64,000 nt of DNA from Anniella stebbinsi (GCA_029215795.1 JARDYH010000003.1:18950001-19014000); one strand, 5' to 3'. Shown: positions 1 to 10,313, counted from the first letter of the stretch. Translations and numbers: made by a program. Notes: generated from the letters alone by a model not told the origin.

Positions 1-168
1 TATCATGTCGTCTGAATGCTGCCATACTCAACTCAGCACTGATCCTAATCCACACCACGGTTGATTATTTATTACCATGTTATGTGGGGAGTACCCCCTA
101 GATGAACAACTGTAAAGTTGATTATTACCCCACCATTGACTATTGTGTTGTTTGAATGCAGGCAGTGA
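1..168 (-). mobile_element. Non-autonomous DNA element fragment, cut by window start
   Basis: This stretch matches 49455-49615 in reverse orientation over about 150 bases, with shared blocks such as GGGGAGTACCCCCTAG and the ATTATTTATTACCATGTT region. It ends with TTGTGTTGTTTGAATGCAGG. A similar motif (TCATGTCGTCTGAATGCTG) stands at the very start in the same direction, so two terminus-like sequences lie in direct rather than inverted order. No coding capacity. The left boundary lies outside the window. The family shares a GTTCAGACAACAC-type terminus with copies at 23087, 28874, 42935 and 49455. Confidence 0.6.
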
Positions 169-230
169 ATCAAACAGAGCTCCAAAACAAAAAACCTCCA
201 AAGAGTTAAATTCCAACTAAGTATTTTTAC

Positions 231-405
231 CATAGCTCATTATCAGGGCATATACTTTGCATGCAGAAGAACCTGGGTTCAATCTCTAATATATCCAGTT
301 AGAAGGATCAAAGAGTGGATATGGGAAATACCTCTCTCTGCCTGAGACCCTGGAGAACCACTGACAATCAATATACATAATACAGGGCTAGATGGAATAT
401 GGCAG
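231..405 (+). mobile_element. tRNA-derived SINE copy
   Basis: The head resembles a tRNA with A-box and B-box-like parts: CTTTGCATGCAGAAGAACC followed by TGGGTTCAATCTC. The body 'CCTGAGACCCTGGAGAACCACTG' (split here) is shared with related copies at 8461, 16640, 28690 (minus) and 59897 (minus). It is a retroposon relic, not a tRNA gene, because no cloverleaf can be completed. The 3' boundary is approximate. Confidence 0.6.
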
Positions 406-584
406 GTGTCTATGAGAGTGCCTGTGATTAAAAGGAATATCCTGCCAAAAGCTGATATATGGATGTGAAAAATTGTAAAGGATATATTTGAATTAATTTA
501 GTTTACATTTGTATGAAGCAATGTAAGGCCCACCAGTGTCAAATAGAAATATCTGTGAGTGAGTGAGGGGGATTTTGTGCATTG

Positions 585-790
585 TGAATGACTACTTTTT
601 GTATTGTATTGCTTTAAAATTACGTTTAATAATGTCTATTTTATTTGTATTATTGTGCTGATTATGGATTCTATTGATTCGGGGTTGTTTTATTAATTAT
701 GGATTTCTGTATTTGTGTGTATTAAGTTGCTTTGAGACTGCTTTTTGTGGTGGGAAGTGATGCATACACAATGAAGATGATGATGAAGCC
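585..790 (+). mobile_element. Possible LINE 3' UTR relic (L2-like)
   Basis: This AT-rich stretch has a GTAAGTTGCTTTGAGACTGC-like segment (here AAGTTGCTTTGAGACTGC) followed by GGTGGGAAGTGATGCATAC, as in LINE tails that end in a short simple repeat. Here the tail is GATGATGATG. No coding part remains, so the assignment rests on the tail pattern only. Confidence 0.35.
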
Positions 791-817
791 AGTAATTATT
801 TTATAAAGTAGACAGCT

Positions 818-938
818 AGAAACCTATCTACACTACTGCTTTAAAAGGGTTTATAACAGTTTTAAACCGGTTAATAACCGTTATTCACTCGTTTAAAACT
901 GTTATAAACCCTTTTAAAGCAGTAGTGTAGATAGGCTC
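818..938. mobile_element. Fold-back DNA element with perfect 45-bp arms
   Basis: Bases 823-867 are the exact reverse complement of 891-935, with a 23-base spacer (868-890). The arms begin CCTATCTACACTACTGC. The same terminal sequence is found in less perfect elements at 40490, 40681 and 55126, so this is a member of a non-autonomous DNA-transposon family, probably hAT-like. No clean target duplication was found at this copy. Confidence 0.75.
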
Positions 939-1679
939 TCCGAGAGGGGAAAAGCTTGGTATAACAGATGCTGACTATTAAGTACATTTATTTATTATAT
1001 TTCTATTACATTTCTACTTGTGTTTGATTTTACAATGATTCACTGTATAGAAACATCAAAGGCTAGAGAAGCAGGGGAGGGGGAGTTGAACTAAGACTGC
1101 AGTAATTAACATTCAAAAATGGTCAAATTTAGTGAGAAAAGGCACACGACTAAAATATAAAGGGGATCCATGTTCGATTAACAAATGGCAAGTAAGGGGG
1201 CTGATTTTGGATAATAACCAAAATAAACCCCCCCCCCCTCATAGTAAATCTTTTCTCTCAGCTCACTAACTGAAAAAGAAGGTGGGAAAAGTCAAAAGTA
1301 AAGTGAGGGAAGCAAAAAGGTTTACAATAATTCTAGGATCAGTGCAAAGTCGCTCAATTCCAAGGTTAGTGGCATGCGCTTAGCTGAAGACAGAATCTGT
1401 TTCTAAATTGCAGAAACTGACAGGTATTAACTATGTCTCTCTTCTGTCCCTTTCTCAAATATGGAGCTGAGGAGATGAATCCTTTTTCGATTTGGATTAT
1501 TTTACCACAGCTCCTCTCGACTAGCAGGATGTCAGTCAGAACAATGACACATTTCAGTGTTGCAGTACAGCAACACATGCATCTGCTCTGAAAAACAGAA
1601 AATAGGAAGGGTTAATGTAAGTGAAAACAGCCTCGTTGCCATGCAGGGCAGATGGCTACCGGTTTAAACTTTTTTTTGT

Positions 1680-2090
1680 ATGGTTAGAAGCCACCATATA
1701 TAATAGGCCATTCCATTGCAAGTGGCTATGCTCCACTGGTTCTTTACAAGAAAAAACATTTACAAACAGAAAAGACAAAACATCTCAGTTAACAACATTT
1801 AAAATTAAAAATACACATCCTGAATTAAAATATTTTAAACCAGAGAAATAACAACCAACGAACTGGGCAGCACAGTCAGTCAGGGAAGCCCTGGGTAAAA
1901 AGGTAGGACTTTAACTGGTCCTTAAAATGTGCCACAGTTGGTGTCTCTCACATATCAAAGGGGAGGGCTTTCCACAAAGTGGGTGTCACCATGAAGAAAA
2001 TCTGCTTTCCGGTTGCCGCCAGATGGAAATCTGCAGGCTGCCATACAACCAGCAAGGCCTCATCTATTCTGGATTCTCATGTGCTTGATA
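1680..2090 (-). mobile_element. L2-like LINE 3' fragment
   Basis: Read on the minus strand, 1890-2015 gives a decayed peptide resembling the C-terminus of L2 ORF2 (an 'F-L-H-G-D-T-H-F-V' run, then 'R-D-T-N-C-G-T-F'). In better copies this corresponds to the 'LWN..P...R....L..F' tail seen at 16.2 and 43.8 kb. The AT-rich part 1690-1860 would be its 3' UTR. It contains stops and is heavily mutated. Confidence 0.5.
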
Positions 2091-3049
2091 CTTAACCACA
2101 AAAATAACCTTCAAGGAAACTAGGTAACAGCCCTGTTCAGTTATTCAGTTCTGTAGAATGAACTCATGTAGAAGGGGACAGACTCCACCTATGAATCTAT
2201 GCATGTTTATTAGAACATCAGAAGGGATCCTTTATGCTCTGCATCACGGCTGGACAACCTGTGGCCCAAGGGAATGCGTCCCTCAACAGAAAAAGGGTTT
2301 TCCACCCATGGTCTACAAGTAGGCGCTTCCCACAGATATCCTAATTAATGTGTGGAGATCAGAGGTGGAGCCTGCTGCTATGATGCAGCTCTTGCACTCG
2401 TCCTACATGAATTAATAACTGAAATAATCTACAGAATCCATTCATTTAAATTACCATATATACTGGAAGTATACTATCTATGCTATAAAATACTGTCTGG
2501 TATGATACTATATCATTTAAGCAATTGGTAGTGGTGTCCCATTTGTGGAATTCTCGGTGATGTTATTTCAGCACCAGGTGAGGACCTCTTTATTTTATTT
2601 TCCTCTTATATTTCCTCTTATATTTAATTTATATTTCCTCTTATATTTTCCTCTTATATTTAATTTCTGTTGTTGGTTTTTTGATGCTCTTTCTATGTGT
2701 TTTGTTCTTTTTAGACTGTTCCATTTTGTATGTTATTTTTATTATATTTTGTATTTTTATATAACTGTGCTGTAAGCTGCCCTGGTAAAGTTTTGTAGTG
2801 TGGGGTACGAGTGTCTATAATAGCTAGATAGCTAGATAAATATTCCTATATATTTGAAATCTCAGCTACCCATTAACACGGCCATCTATCATAATTCAAA
2901 AACAAAACCAATATAAGAGGCTGCAACATTTTGCATTGATTATACTTCCTATTAGGCAATAGCCTGGCAGCAATGAGAATTCAATTCCACTGAATTTATC
3001 CAGTTAAGCGTAACAGGAAAATAACATCATATCTAGTTTACTTTAGTGG
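2091..3049. other. No gene seen; AT-rich with minor repeats
   Basis: I see no exon or full repeat. A short stretch near 2245-2300 (GGCTGGACAACCTGTGGCC) resembles one end of a hAT-type element. At 2599-2668 the unit TTCCTCTTATATTT recurs about four times. The frame across 2545-2775 is low-complexity translation of this AT-rich stretch. Confidence 0.5.
2599..2668. repeat. Short tandem repeat, TTCCTCTTATATTT unit
   Basis: Four imperfect copies of a roughly 14-20 base AT-rich unit lie head to tail. They account for the repetitive hydrophobic reading frame over them. Confidence 0.75.
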
Positions 3050-3450
3050 AATATTTGAGTCATTTGGATTAGTGACAGGTTTCTTCTGATTACATCAACA
3101 AGATCTGCCTATAAACCAGGCTTTCCTCTTTTTAAAAAAAAAATCCAGAAAAAAACCACATTTTTTCTGTCTAAAAATACATTTGACTGCAGTGTTGGCA
3201 GAAGCTCTGAATGGGATTAAGCTCCTTCTATTTCCCCCAGACCACAACTCTAGCTTTCTCTATCCTTTCCATCATTCTGAGCTGCAGCTAATCAAATTAC
3301 TCAAAGCTCTGCTGAAGAAATAAAAGAAGCCCCCAGAGAGATGAAAAATGCCATTATAATCAATCAGGAAATCTGGATTTTTTTTCTTTCTGTGTGAGGA
3401 TACAGAGTAGGAGATACATAACCAAGAGAATTCACATGGAAACAAAGAAG
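3050..3450. other. Repeat-free stretch, possible conserved non-coding DNA
   Basis: No transposon signature or long open frame is visible. The text is AT-rich with several TAATTA-like and AATCAAATTA-like motifs (for example near 3290-3300 and 3355-3365). Such composition is typical of, but not proof for, conserved developmental enhancers. Confidence 0.25.
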
Positions 3451-3484
3451 GTCTAAGCAGATGATGGTGGCAGGGGAAATCTGC

Positions 3485-3761
3485 ATGCAGTAAAATTTAT
3501 TATAATTTTAATACAGTTATAACAACAACAACAACAACAACAACAACAGCTGTTTCTTTCAAACTGCCCTTTTTCTAAGAAGCTCAGGGTAGTGTGCATA
3601 GTCTTCCCCAACCTCATTTTATCCTCACAACAACCCTATGAGGTAGGTTAGGCTAAGAGAGAGTGACAGGTCCAAGGTCACCCAATGAATTTCGGGGCAG
3701 AGTGGGGATTTGAATCTGGGCTTGCCTGGGCCTAATCTCACATTGTAACCACACTAGCTCT
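3485..3761 (-). mobile_element. CORE-SINE (MIR-like) copy with (AAC)n tail
   Basis: The reverse complement reads, in order, a tRNA-like head (AGAGCTAGTGTGGTTAC), the conserved core (GGTTCAAAT-like and 'GACCTTGG'), and 'CCTCATAGGGTTGTTGTGAGG'-type sequence (split here), then a tail. The tail is an (AAC)n run at 3521-3548. Related copies stand at 14888, 19645 and 25323. Confidence 0.8.
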
Positions 3762-3929
3762 GTCGTGTGGACTGCATGTTTTGCCATTCTCTCTGAATAC
3801 TGTTTATGTCGGTGCTTAATTTTACTCCTTTTTCACCAGTTAGAGCTCCATGGGATAGTCTGTTCTTTTCATTCATAGTTAGTAGGTTTCCTTGTGGACC
3901 CTTTACAAGTTAAGTTAATAAATAAACCA

Positions 3930-4340
3930 TGATCTACATCTTTGTTGATACACTCAAACAATATTAGTCCGTCAATGAAGGAGTTGTTGATTCTTCTGCA
4001 ACATGGCATGGTCATTGATAAATTCAACAATTCTAGTTGTAATAATGTGTTCTATTCAATGTCCCAGGGAGAGGTTATATTTGACAAGCCATTCGTTCTT
4101 TGGATTCTATTTTTAAAATTTGTGTTATATTGGTCACACTCCAGTCATCAGGTATAGAGGAAGGTTTTAATAAGTAATGTATATTAGTTAATAGTTCTTC
4201 AATTTAATATTTGAGTTCTTTAAGTACTGTACTTTCAAATGAAAGCCCTTAGACCTCAGTGACTCTTTACTGTTTAGTTTGTTGATTTTTTCTAAAACCT
4301 CTTTGCTAGCACTAATTGATATGGCTCTTCTGATATATTA
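3930..4340 (-). pseudogene. CR1-like LINE reverse-transcriptase relic
   Basis: On the minus strand, 4080-4230 gives VLKELKY, a stop, then IEELLTNIHYLLKPSS and IPDDWSVTNITQILK. This matches the fingers region of CR1/L3-type reverse transcriptases, where a 'VLKEL...IP.DW..A.V.PI.K' pattern is usual. Continuing in the same frame, 3930-4080 gives EHIITTRIVEFINDHAMLQK, which corresponds to the block after 'YRP.SL.S...K..E'. There are at least four in-frame stops. The catalytic YXDD block is not present. The fragment has no intact neighbour and is a dead insertion. Clade assignment within CR1-like elements is an inference. Confidence 0.75.
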
Positions 4341-5053
4341 CCGGGGGCAAGGCGAGGGAGGGCGAGTCACAGGTGAATGAATCTCTCCAGCTTATTTTAT
4401 CTCAATACGCGTGTGAAGTTTCACCTCTATATTTTAATGAGATTTTATAGCACAGATTGACAGTAAATAATTTATTGCTTTATAAATTATATTATTATTA
4501 CCTATCCTAAAACTGATGTAGGGTGGAAGAGAGAACCAAATACGATTTCTTAGCGTTAATGACAGATACAAATAAAACATGTAGTTTCTCCAAAGATTTC
4601 CCATCTTCACTGAATGCTTCTTTCCCACTTTTCTCACCTAACAACCCTTCTGGCTACAGGATTGTGGCTGCGATTGTAAACACATTTATTTGTACATTAC
4701 TCTTTCTCTTGATAGAGGAATTGTATCTGTATAGCTTGCTGTCTGGCAAGCAGAAATTCAACAAATATTGCTTTCCCCATCAATGCATCTCCATGTTAGA
4801 AATTGGCATAATTCATTGGAGGAATTTTCACCAATTCTGGTTCCCTAGTTCCAAACAACTCGGAAAAGATCTATTGCTGATTGGAAATTTACTTGGTTCC
4901 ATGTGCAGTCCCATGATTGCCTACTTTTTGTTTAGCTTAATCAACACCCTAAATGTTGTGCATGTATTTTAACTCTTTTAAAGATTTTCCTTTTCTTCTC
5001 ATAAAGCCTAACAGTTAAGATGGCCAATGCATCAAGGCAGCCTCTGATTGTTA
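4341..5053. other. No gene recognised
   Basis: A 149-codon frame (4523-4972, plus) is open, but its protein has no recognised motif. It lies next to transposon relics and there is no splice context that would make it an exon. No named repeat is evident in 4341-5053. Confidence 0.45.
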
Positions 5054-5215
5054 AATCAGGGATGGGGAACCTCTGGCCTGTGGGCCTTATCCAGCTCCCT
5101 CCCCCGGGCCTTGCCGCCTTCCCAAGCCCTGTCCCTTGGAGGCTACCAGGGAGAGGAATCCCCACTGTCATCTCTGATTGGAAATAACAGTGGGGCTTCT
5201 TGTCTATGGCCCCCT
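5054..5215 (+). mobile_element. hAT-like non-autonomous element relic
   Basis: The left end, CAGGGATGGGGAACCTCTGG, has the CAGGG start and the GGGGAACC block of hAT-type short elements. The interior is GC-rich. A clean inverted right end could not be found. Confidence 0.45.
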
Positions 5216-5221
5216 CTAGAT

Positions 5222-5560
5222 GGATTCCGTTTGACGCCTGGTTAGCTGATTATGCGCATAATCGCTGAAGCGCTTTATCGTTAATGCTTGTATGCAGGAG
5301 GTAATTGAGCACTCAACAGGTGACCTTACCGGTTGTTTCAAATGCGTTTTACAAGTAGTTAATGCGGAGAATCGCTTGTTCACATAGTCAAAATGCACTT
5401 TAACGGCCAGAGCAAAATAAAACTCACTATTTAACGCGCATTCGATAATGCGCATAATCGGATGTTTAATGCGCCTCTACGCCTGATTTGCGCTCTGTTC
5501 TTGTAGAGGTAATTTTTTAAATGCGCCTTGAAAGAGCTTTAAATGCCTCTTGTAGAGGCA
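5222..5560. repeat. Unclassified CpG-rich patch with recurring AATGCG
   Basis: Within AT-rich surroundings this stretch has many CpG dinucleotides. AATGCG or AACGCG occurs repeatedly (near 5340, 5359, 5431, 5448, 5467 and 5521). A perfect 16-base palindrome, GATTATGCGCATAATC, lies at about 5248-5263, and a near copy at 5442-5458. Near the right side are CGCCTCTAC and GTAGAGG in inverted order. It may be a DNA element that inserted recently enough to keep its CpGs. No coding frame is recognised. Confidence 0.5.
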
Positions 5561-6977
5561 GCCTATGTCACTCCCCCTCACAATCACTGATAGGAGATAA
5601 GAGAAATTCTCACTAGAAAAGCAGTTTCTCTGTACAGAGAGAGGGGGGAGAAGTTGTCCATGCCCTTTTCTACACAGAGAAACTCAACTATTTTATCAGT
5701 GGCTTAAGAGGAGGGGGTGCTTTGGGGGAGGTTCGCCCCTGATTCATCCAGCCCAAGGTGTGAGCTGGAGAGCTAAACAGTTCCTCACCAATATTCAAAT
5801 TAAGTAGGGTTAAGAATGTAAGATAATTAGAATTGCTTTGCTAGGTCATATTAAACCATAATAGTTTTAAAATTGAGCGTCCTATCTAATGTTTAACATG
5901 GGTAATTTCTTTCCGGTTTATTTCTTTCCTGTTTTATCTATTTCTTCGACTGGATTATGTCTTATTGTTTCCATATTACATTGCTGCTTTGCTTCACCCC
6001 AGAAGTGGCTACTAGCTGCAGCCAGAACATATTATCTTTACTCTCCTGATTCTAGGCAAATATTTGGCATTTCAAGGTGACAAGGTGTGGTTCTGCCACT
6101 ACATGATTTCTCTGTCTGTCTGTCTGTCATTCTGTCTGTCATCTCTGCAGATCACATCCTTTTCATGTAGACTGTTTTGATGAGCATCCGCAGTGCCATA
6201 CAGCATTTGGCGACCACTCCTTTGGCACATTGATGTGGAGTAGAAATATTAGAAGGGCAGGAAAAGGAAAAGGCACTTTACAAATTTCCCAGCTGATGTA
6301 TCAGCCATGCAGACAAACAGCCCGGAAAGGTTGTGGCAGGACTGGCATTGTGAATACAAAACAGTACAGTGAAAGGAAAGGAGGAGAGGAAAGGAGTTGT
6401 ATTGCTGCGTTGCTCTGCCCATGAAATTACATTAACGCTCCAGCCTCAGAAGGTGCTCTCCAGTCCTTTGCTGGCTCCTAGCCCTTTCACTCATTAATCT
6501 CCTTAATGCATTGAATGAACTTTAGAATTACAAAACAGGCAGTGGGCTCTGTCATTTCTCTGACCTATTTTTTAGGCTTCATGCAACTCACCAATTGATC
6601 AGACGCACACACACACTTTCTCAAACATCTTCAAACCTTCTGCTGGTGCAGAAAAGGGTCACCTTGATAGAAAGGTGATCTCATGACACACAACAAGCTT
6701 CCTTTATTTTTTAAAAAAAGGAGGGGGGAATAAGAGATGGACGGGGGGAACCTAAGTATTTAGCAGTGCCTTTCTTTGTGCTGTAAAAGAAGGTGAGAGA
6801 TTTTATTAACTTGGGCTAGGTACACAAGAAATCAGCAGACATTATAGATTGTAATTGTACTACTATTGTAGGCAGAAATGAGATAAGTTCTAACACAGGG
6901 AATGAGAAGCTATCAAGGTCACTGTTTATTTTGGTGCTTCTGCTTTGGATGATGACATCAGGAATGGTTAACTCATT
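5561..6977. other. No gene seen
   Basis: No exon and no complete transposon is recognised. A (TCTG)n microsatellite lies at 6110-6141, and short A/G-rich runs near 6710-6760. Confidence 0.45.
6110..6141. repeat. (TCTG)n microsatellite
   Basis: Tetranucleotide repeat with one interruption near 6129. Confidence 0.85.
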
Positions 6978-7125
6978 CTTCCCCACCTGGTGCTCTCCAG
7001 ATGTTTGAGATGACAACTACCAGGTTTTCCTAACCATTGGCTATGCTGACTGGAGCTGACGGGAGTCTATTATTTTGATGGGAGTTTATTTTAGCCATAG
7101 TCCAAAATACCTGGAGGGTACCAGC
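6978..7125. mobile_element. Short palindromic element ('CTCCAGATGT' family)
   Basis: The left arm, CCCACCTGGTGCTCTCCAG, and the right arm, CTGGAGGGTACCAG, are inverted copies. The centre carries CCATTGGCTATGCTGACTGG. The same family, with the same centre and arms, appears at about 12000, 26402, 30105, 38160, 52773 and 55920. Confidence 0.7.
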
Positions 7126-7165
7126 CGTAAGGCTCCATGTACATTGATCATGCTGTATAAATACA

Positions 7166-7559
7166 TTTAAAATGTGTTAGAAATAATTGAATAAGTGTGA
7201 ATGGAAAGAGGAAATAGTGAAAGTGGAGCAGAGTCTTGCTTTTTCCAGAAGTTACTGATCAAAAGAACTCTAGTTCACAATTCCCAGCTACAAAACAGGG
7301 GCCATATAAAAGCATCATCTACTGTAGGTTCTGAGCAGAGTAAAATAAGGCAATTCAAATGAAAATAGTTATGGACAATGTGATAGTGTAGCTTTTAATA
7401 TTTGTTTGCCCTGCAAAAGCAGGTTTGTTTTTTAATGTAAAGACTGCATTAACTGGCTATATGTATTCCATGGGAGAAGCCAATCCAAATTCATGCAAAT
7501 CTGGTTTTCAACTGAATTACATCAGAAAGCGTCCCCATATAGATTTGGCCTTGTACTTT
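7166..7559. other. No gene seen
   Basis: No recognisable exon or repeat in this AT-rich stretch. Confidence 0.45.
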
Positions 7560-7899
7560 TTTTGTCAACCCTTTCATGGATTGTTTGATTTGGTTGTGTC
7601 TGGCCTCTTTTAAAGAATATTTTGTTTCTGTTTTTATTCTGTTGTGATTTTATTGTGTTACTGTATAGTTCTAAATGTTATAGTTCATAGAATCATAGAA
7701 TAGTAGAGTTGGAAGGGGCCTAAAAGGCCATCGAGTCCAACCCCCTGCTTAATGCAGGAATCTACCTTAAAGCATCCCTGACAGATGGTTGTCCAGCTGC
7801 CTCTTGAATGCCTCTAATGTTGTTATTGTTATATGGATTCTAGCGGGTAGAAAAGTGATTTATAAATAAATTTTAACAACAACAACAACAAAACAACAG
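7560..7899 (+). mobile_element. LINE-like 3' tail interrupted by a CR1 tail
   Basis: The T-rich sequence 7560-7684 continues after the CR1 piece with TTCTAGCGGGTAGAAAAGTG, then ATTTATAAATAAAT and an (AAC)n run at 7878-7895. This is the layout of a L2-type 3' UTR ending in a microsatellite. The coding part is missing. Confidence 0.4.
7685..7815 (-). mobile_element. CR1 LINE 3' end fragment
   Basis: It starts with TCATAGAATCATAGAATAG, the reverse complement of the ATTCTATGATTCTATG 3'-terminal repeat that ends CR1 elements, followed by AGTTGGAAGGGGCC. It is 5' truncated, as is usual for CR1. It shares its text with 47693-47775 (minus) and 52534-52763 (plus). Confidence 0.85.
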
Positions 7900-8460
7900 G
7901 CAAATAGGATCTAGTGAGAAAATGAAACATGTATGGACAAACCCTGAATCTACAATCCAAAAACACAACCTCAAATTACCTTGCACTTGTGCATACACTG
8001 AGTTTGCAGCCCTAATTTTTCAGCTGCCTTTGCTAGAACATAATGAATGCTGTAAAGGTCAAAAGGCTGGAGAGACATGATCTCTCAATCTTGCATCCAT
8101 CAGACTGGAGTCTCTCAGTCTGAAGAGGGTTATCTCTACGTACAAAAGAGCTGTAAATAGTATATGTATCAAAAATAACAAGATAAGTGTGCCACAATCA
8201 CTACCCATTGTGACCGATAACAGATTCAAACATGTAATGTTGGATGTGGTACAGTCTCCTCATGGGACTGTGCCACCTCAGTTTTCATGTGGGGAGCTTG
8301 TTTTAAATTGTCCCACGTAAGAAGTGAAAAAGGTAGTTTGTCAAAACATGACTTGATTATCGCCTGAAGGCCATATGACACTGCCCCCATGTTAAAACCA
8401 AACAGGTCTCATTTGGTCAGTGGAGGGATTTTAAACTGGCTGGGAAGTGCTCCACCGCTG
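7900..8460. other. No gene seen
   Basis: No exon, RNA gene or named repeat recognised. Confidence 0.45.
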
Positions 8461-8597
8461 TGGTATAGCACATGTTTTGAATGCAAAAGGTTCCAGTTCA
8501 ATCCTTGGCATCAGTAGATAGTGCTGAGGAAGTTGCTGCCAGTCAGAGTGGACAAAATGAAGCTAGATGGACCAATGGCCTGACTCAATATAAATAA
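8461..8597 (+). mobile_element. tRNA-derived SINE copy
   Basis: TGGTATAGCACATGTTTTG and GTTCCAGTTCAATCC form the tRNA-like head. CTGCCAGTCAGAGTGGACAA and GACTCAATATAA are the body and tail blocks shared with the copy at 16640. Confidence 0.65.
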
Positions 8598-8699
8598 CAT
8601 TCCTCTGTTCCTAATCTGCTTTAAGATTCCTGAATGAAAGGTGGGATATCTGGAATACCAACAAACTATTTTCTTCAAGTAGTGAATGTTCAGAATTTG

Positions 8700-8792
8700 C
8701 TGTACAGGTTGGATACTCAATCAGGGAGGCCTGGGTTCAAATCCCCATCCAGCCATGAAGCTCACTGGGTGATCTTAGGCCAGTCATTATCA
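8700..8792 (+). mobile_element. CORE-SINE fragment
   Basis: CCTGGGTTCAAATCCCCATC, then GCTCACTGGGTGATCTTAGG and CCAGTCATTATC, match the head and core of the complete copy at 14888-15131. The 3' half is missing. Confidence 0.6.
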
Positions 8793-8803
8793 TTAATTTT
8801 ACA

Positions 8804-8938
8804 GGAGAATCCAACCTGGAAAATAAAGAGATGGCCTTTTATGTGGAAGAATTGGGTTGATAGTGGGATTTATACTTTTAGATCAATTAATAGGATCAGG
8901 CAATCAGTTTTTACCATTTTCAGAATTGAGACTTAGCT
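8804..8938. repeat. Unclassified repeat, copy 1 of 2
   Basis: These 135 bases match 9943-10075 closely, sharing TTGATAGTGGGATTTATAC-type text and GATCAATTAATAGGA. No known family is recognised. The copies are about 1.1 kb apart in direct orientation. Confidence 0.7.
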
Positions 8939-9154
8939 ACACCAAGCAGAATATTGCACTATGAAAGCGGTATATAAAAGGCAGGAGCCACACCAATCTG
9001 GATATAACGGTATATGGTATGTGTCAATGGGCCCAAACAGTTGTCAGTGCACTTCAATACCGCTATAAAGCAGTAGTATGGCTCCTGCCTTTTATATACC
9101 GCTTTCATACCAATTTTATAGTGCAATATTCTGCTTGGTGTAGATGAGGCCCTA
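8937..9154. mobile_element. Fold-back DNA element (hAT-like), long arms
   Basis: Left arm 8937-8959 is an exact reverse complement of 9121-9143 (CTACACCAAGCAGAATATTG and on). The homology continues inward through GGTATATAAAAGGCAGGAGCC and its inverse. The right end, GTGTAGATGAGGCCCTA, resembles the right ends at 40625 and 40816 (GTAGATCTGGCCTA), so it belongs to the same broad family. The centre holds GGGCCCAAACAGTTGTCAGTG, also shared with those copies. Confidence 0.75.
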
Positions 9155-9224
9155 GATAACACTTACCATCTAGTTCTGGTTAGCAATATATTCCATTACA
9201 CCATCTGCTGGAGTCTATATATGT

Positions 9225-9543
9225 TAGGCTGACCATCTGAAAAGGAGGACAGGGCTCATGTAACTTTAACAGTTGTAGAGAAAAGGGAATTTCAGCCAGT
9301 GTCATTTGGATGCAATTAGTCCCTGGTGAAATTCCCTCTTCATCACAACAGTTAAAGTTGCAGAGGCCCTGCCTTCTTTTGTATAAGGTCACTCTAGTAT
9401 AGTGCATGCACCTTTAACTGTTGTGATGAAGAGGGAATTTCACCAGGAACTAATTGCATACAAATGACATTGGCGAAATTCCCTTTTCTCTACAACAGTT
9501 AAAGTTACATGAGCCCTGTCCTCCTTTTCAGATGGTCAGCCTA
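9225..9543 (+). mobile_element. hAT-type non-autonomous element, copy A
   Basis: 319 bp, starting TAGGCTGACCATCTG and ending in its inverse. It is flanked by a perfect 8-bp target duplication, ATATATGT (9217-9224 and 9544-9551). 8-bp duplications and TAGGG-like ends are the hAT signature. The arms carry ACTTTAACAGTTGT and a GGGAATTTC block; each arm is itself an imperfect inverted repeat. The centre contains GGTCACTCTAGTATAGTG, which is not symmetric and gives the orientation. No transposase is present, so it must have been moved in trans. Confidence 0.92.
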
Positions 9544-9886
9544 ATATATGTGCCATCACCTATGAATGCTTCAGTATTCAATATATTGTTGGAGGAATTA
9601 ACTCATTCTTTGCAGAAAGCTAAGCCTACAATAGATGTGTGTAAATGACCTTTGGAATTAAGTAAAAATAGATATTCAGATTGTCAAAAATGAATGGAAT
9701 AGGGAATTAGAAAGTTCTATATAGCCTAATCAATGGAAAGTTGCCCTAGCTTCCATAAGTATTATTTCTGTAGATTGAGGCTGATCCAACAAAAAATGAT
9801 ATTTCGTGTCTACTGAACACCACAGAGGCTTGATAAGAAGAAGCTGACCAACTCTGGTAGATACTGGCAATGTAATGCAGACAAGG

Positions 9887-10313
9887 ATCCTATTCAGACA
9901 TAGGTGGCATTTGGCAGCAATTTGTGGGTTAATTAGCTTCATGGCAGAATCCAGTCTTTAAAATAGAGAAATGGCTTTTCATTTGAAAGAATTAGGTTGA
10001 TAGTGGAATTTATACTTTAGATCAATTAATAGGACTGGACATTGAATTTTAACCATTTCAGTATCACAACTTAGATATTGTGGCTTAATTAACCCACTTC
10101 CAGTTTCCAGCAGCAACCTATGCATGCAGCATTCATAGGTTGTTTCTGTGACATCTTAACTTGGGCACTTGAGATTCTATGTGGTTTAAACAACCCCACG
10201 TTAACCCCTGCTTTGTCTCTGGGTTAACATGGAGTTGTTTAACCCACGAACAACCCCAAGTGCTCAGGTTAATTAACCCATGAATTGCTGCCAAATGCTG
10301 CCATTACAACAGG
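9887..10313. mobile_element. Terminal-inverted-repeat element, GCAGCAATT family
   Basis: The left side, GGCATTTGGCAGCAATTTG then GGGTTAATTA (about 9905-9934), is inverted at 10268-10303 (GGTTAATTAACCCATGAATTG, split here, then CTGCCAAATGCTGCC). The inside has AACCCACG and CAACCCCA inverted pairs. The unclassified repeat copy 9943-10075 lies within it, either as part of the element or inserted. Confidence 0.6.
9943..10075. repeat. Unclassified repeat, copy 2 of 2
   Basis: Direct-orientation match of 8804-8938; see that entry. It lies inside the inverted-repeat element 9887-10313. Confidence 0.7.

Noticed and set aside
4523..4972. 149-codon open frame, plus strand
   Set aside because: No recognised domain, no family match from memory, and no splice or start context. 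Hydrophobic runs come from T-rich DNA.
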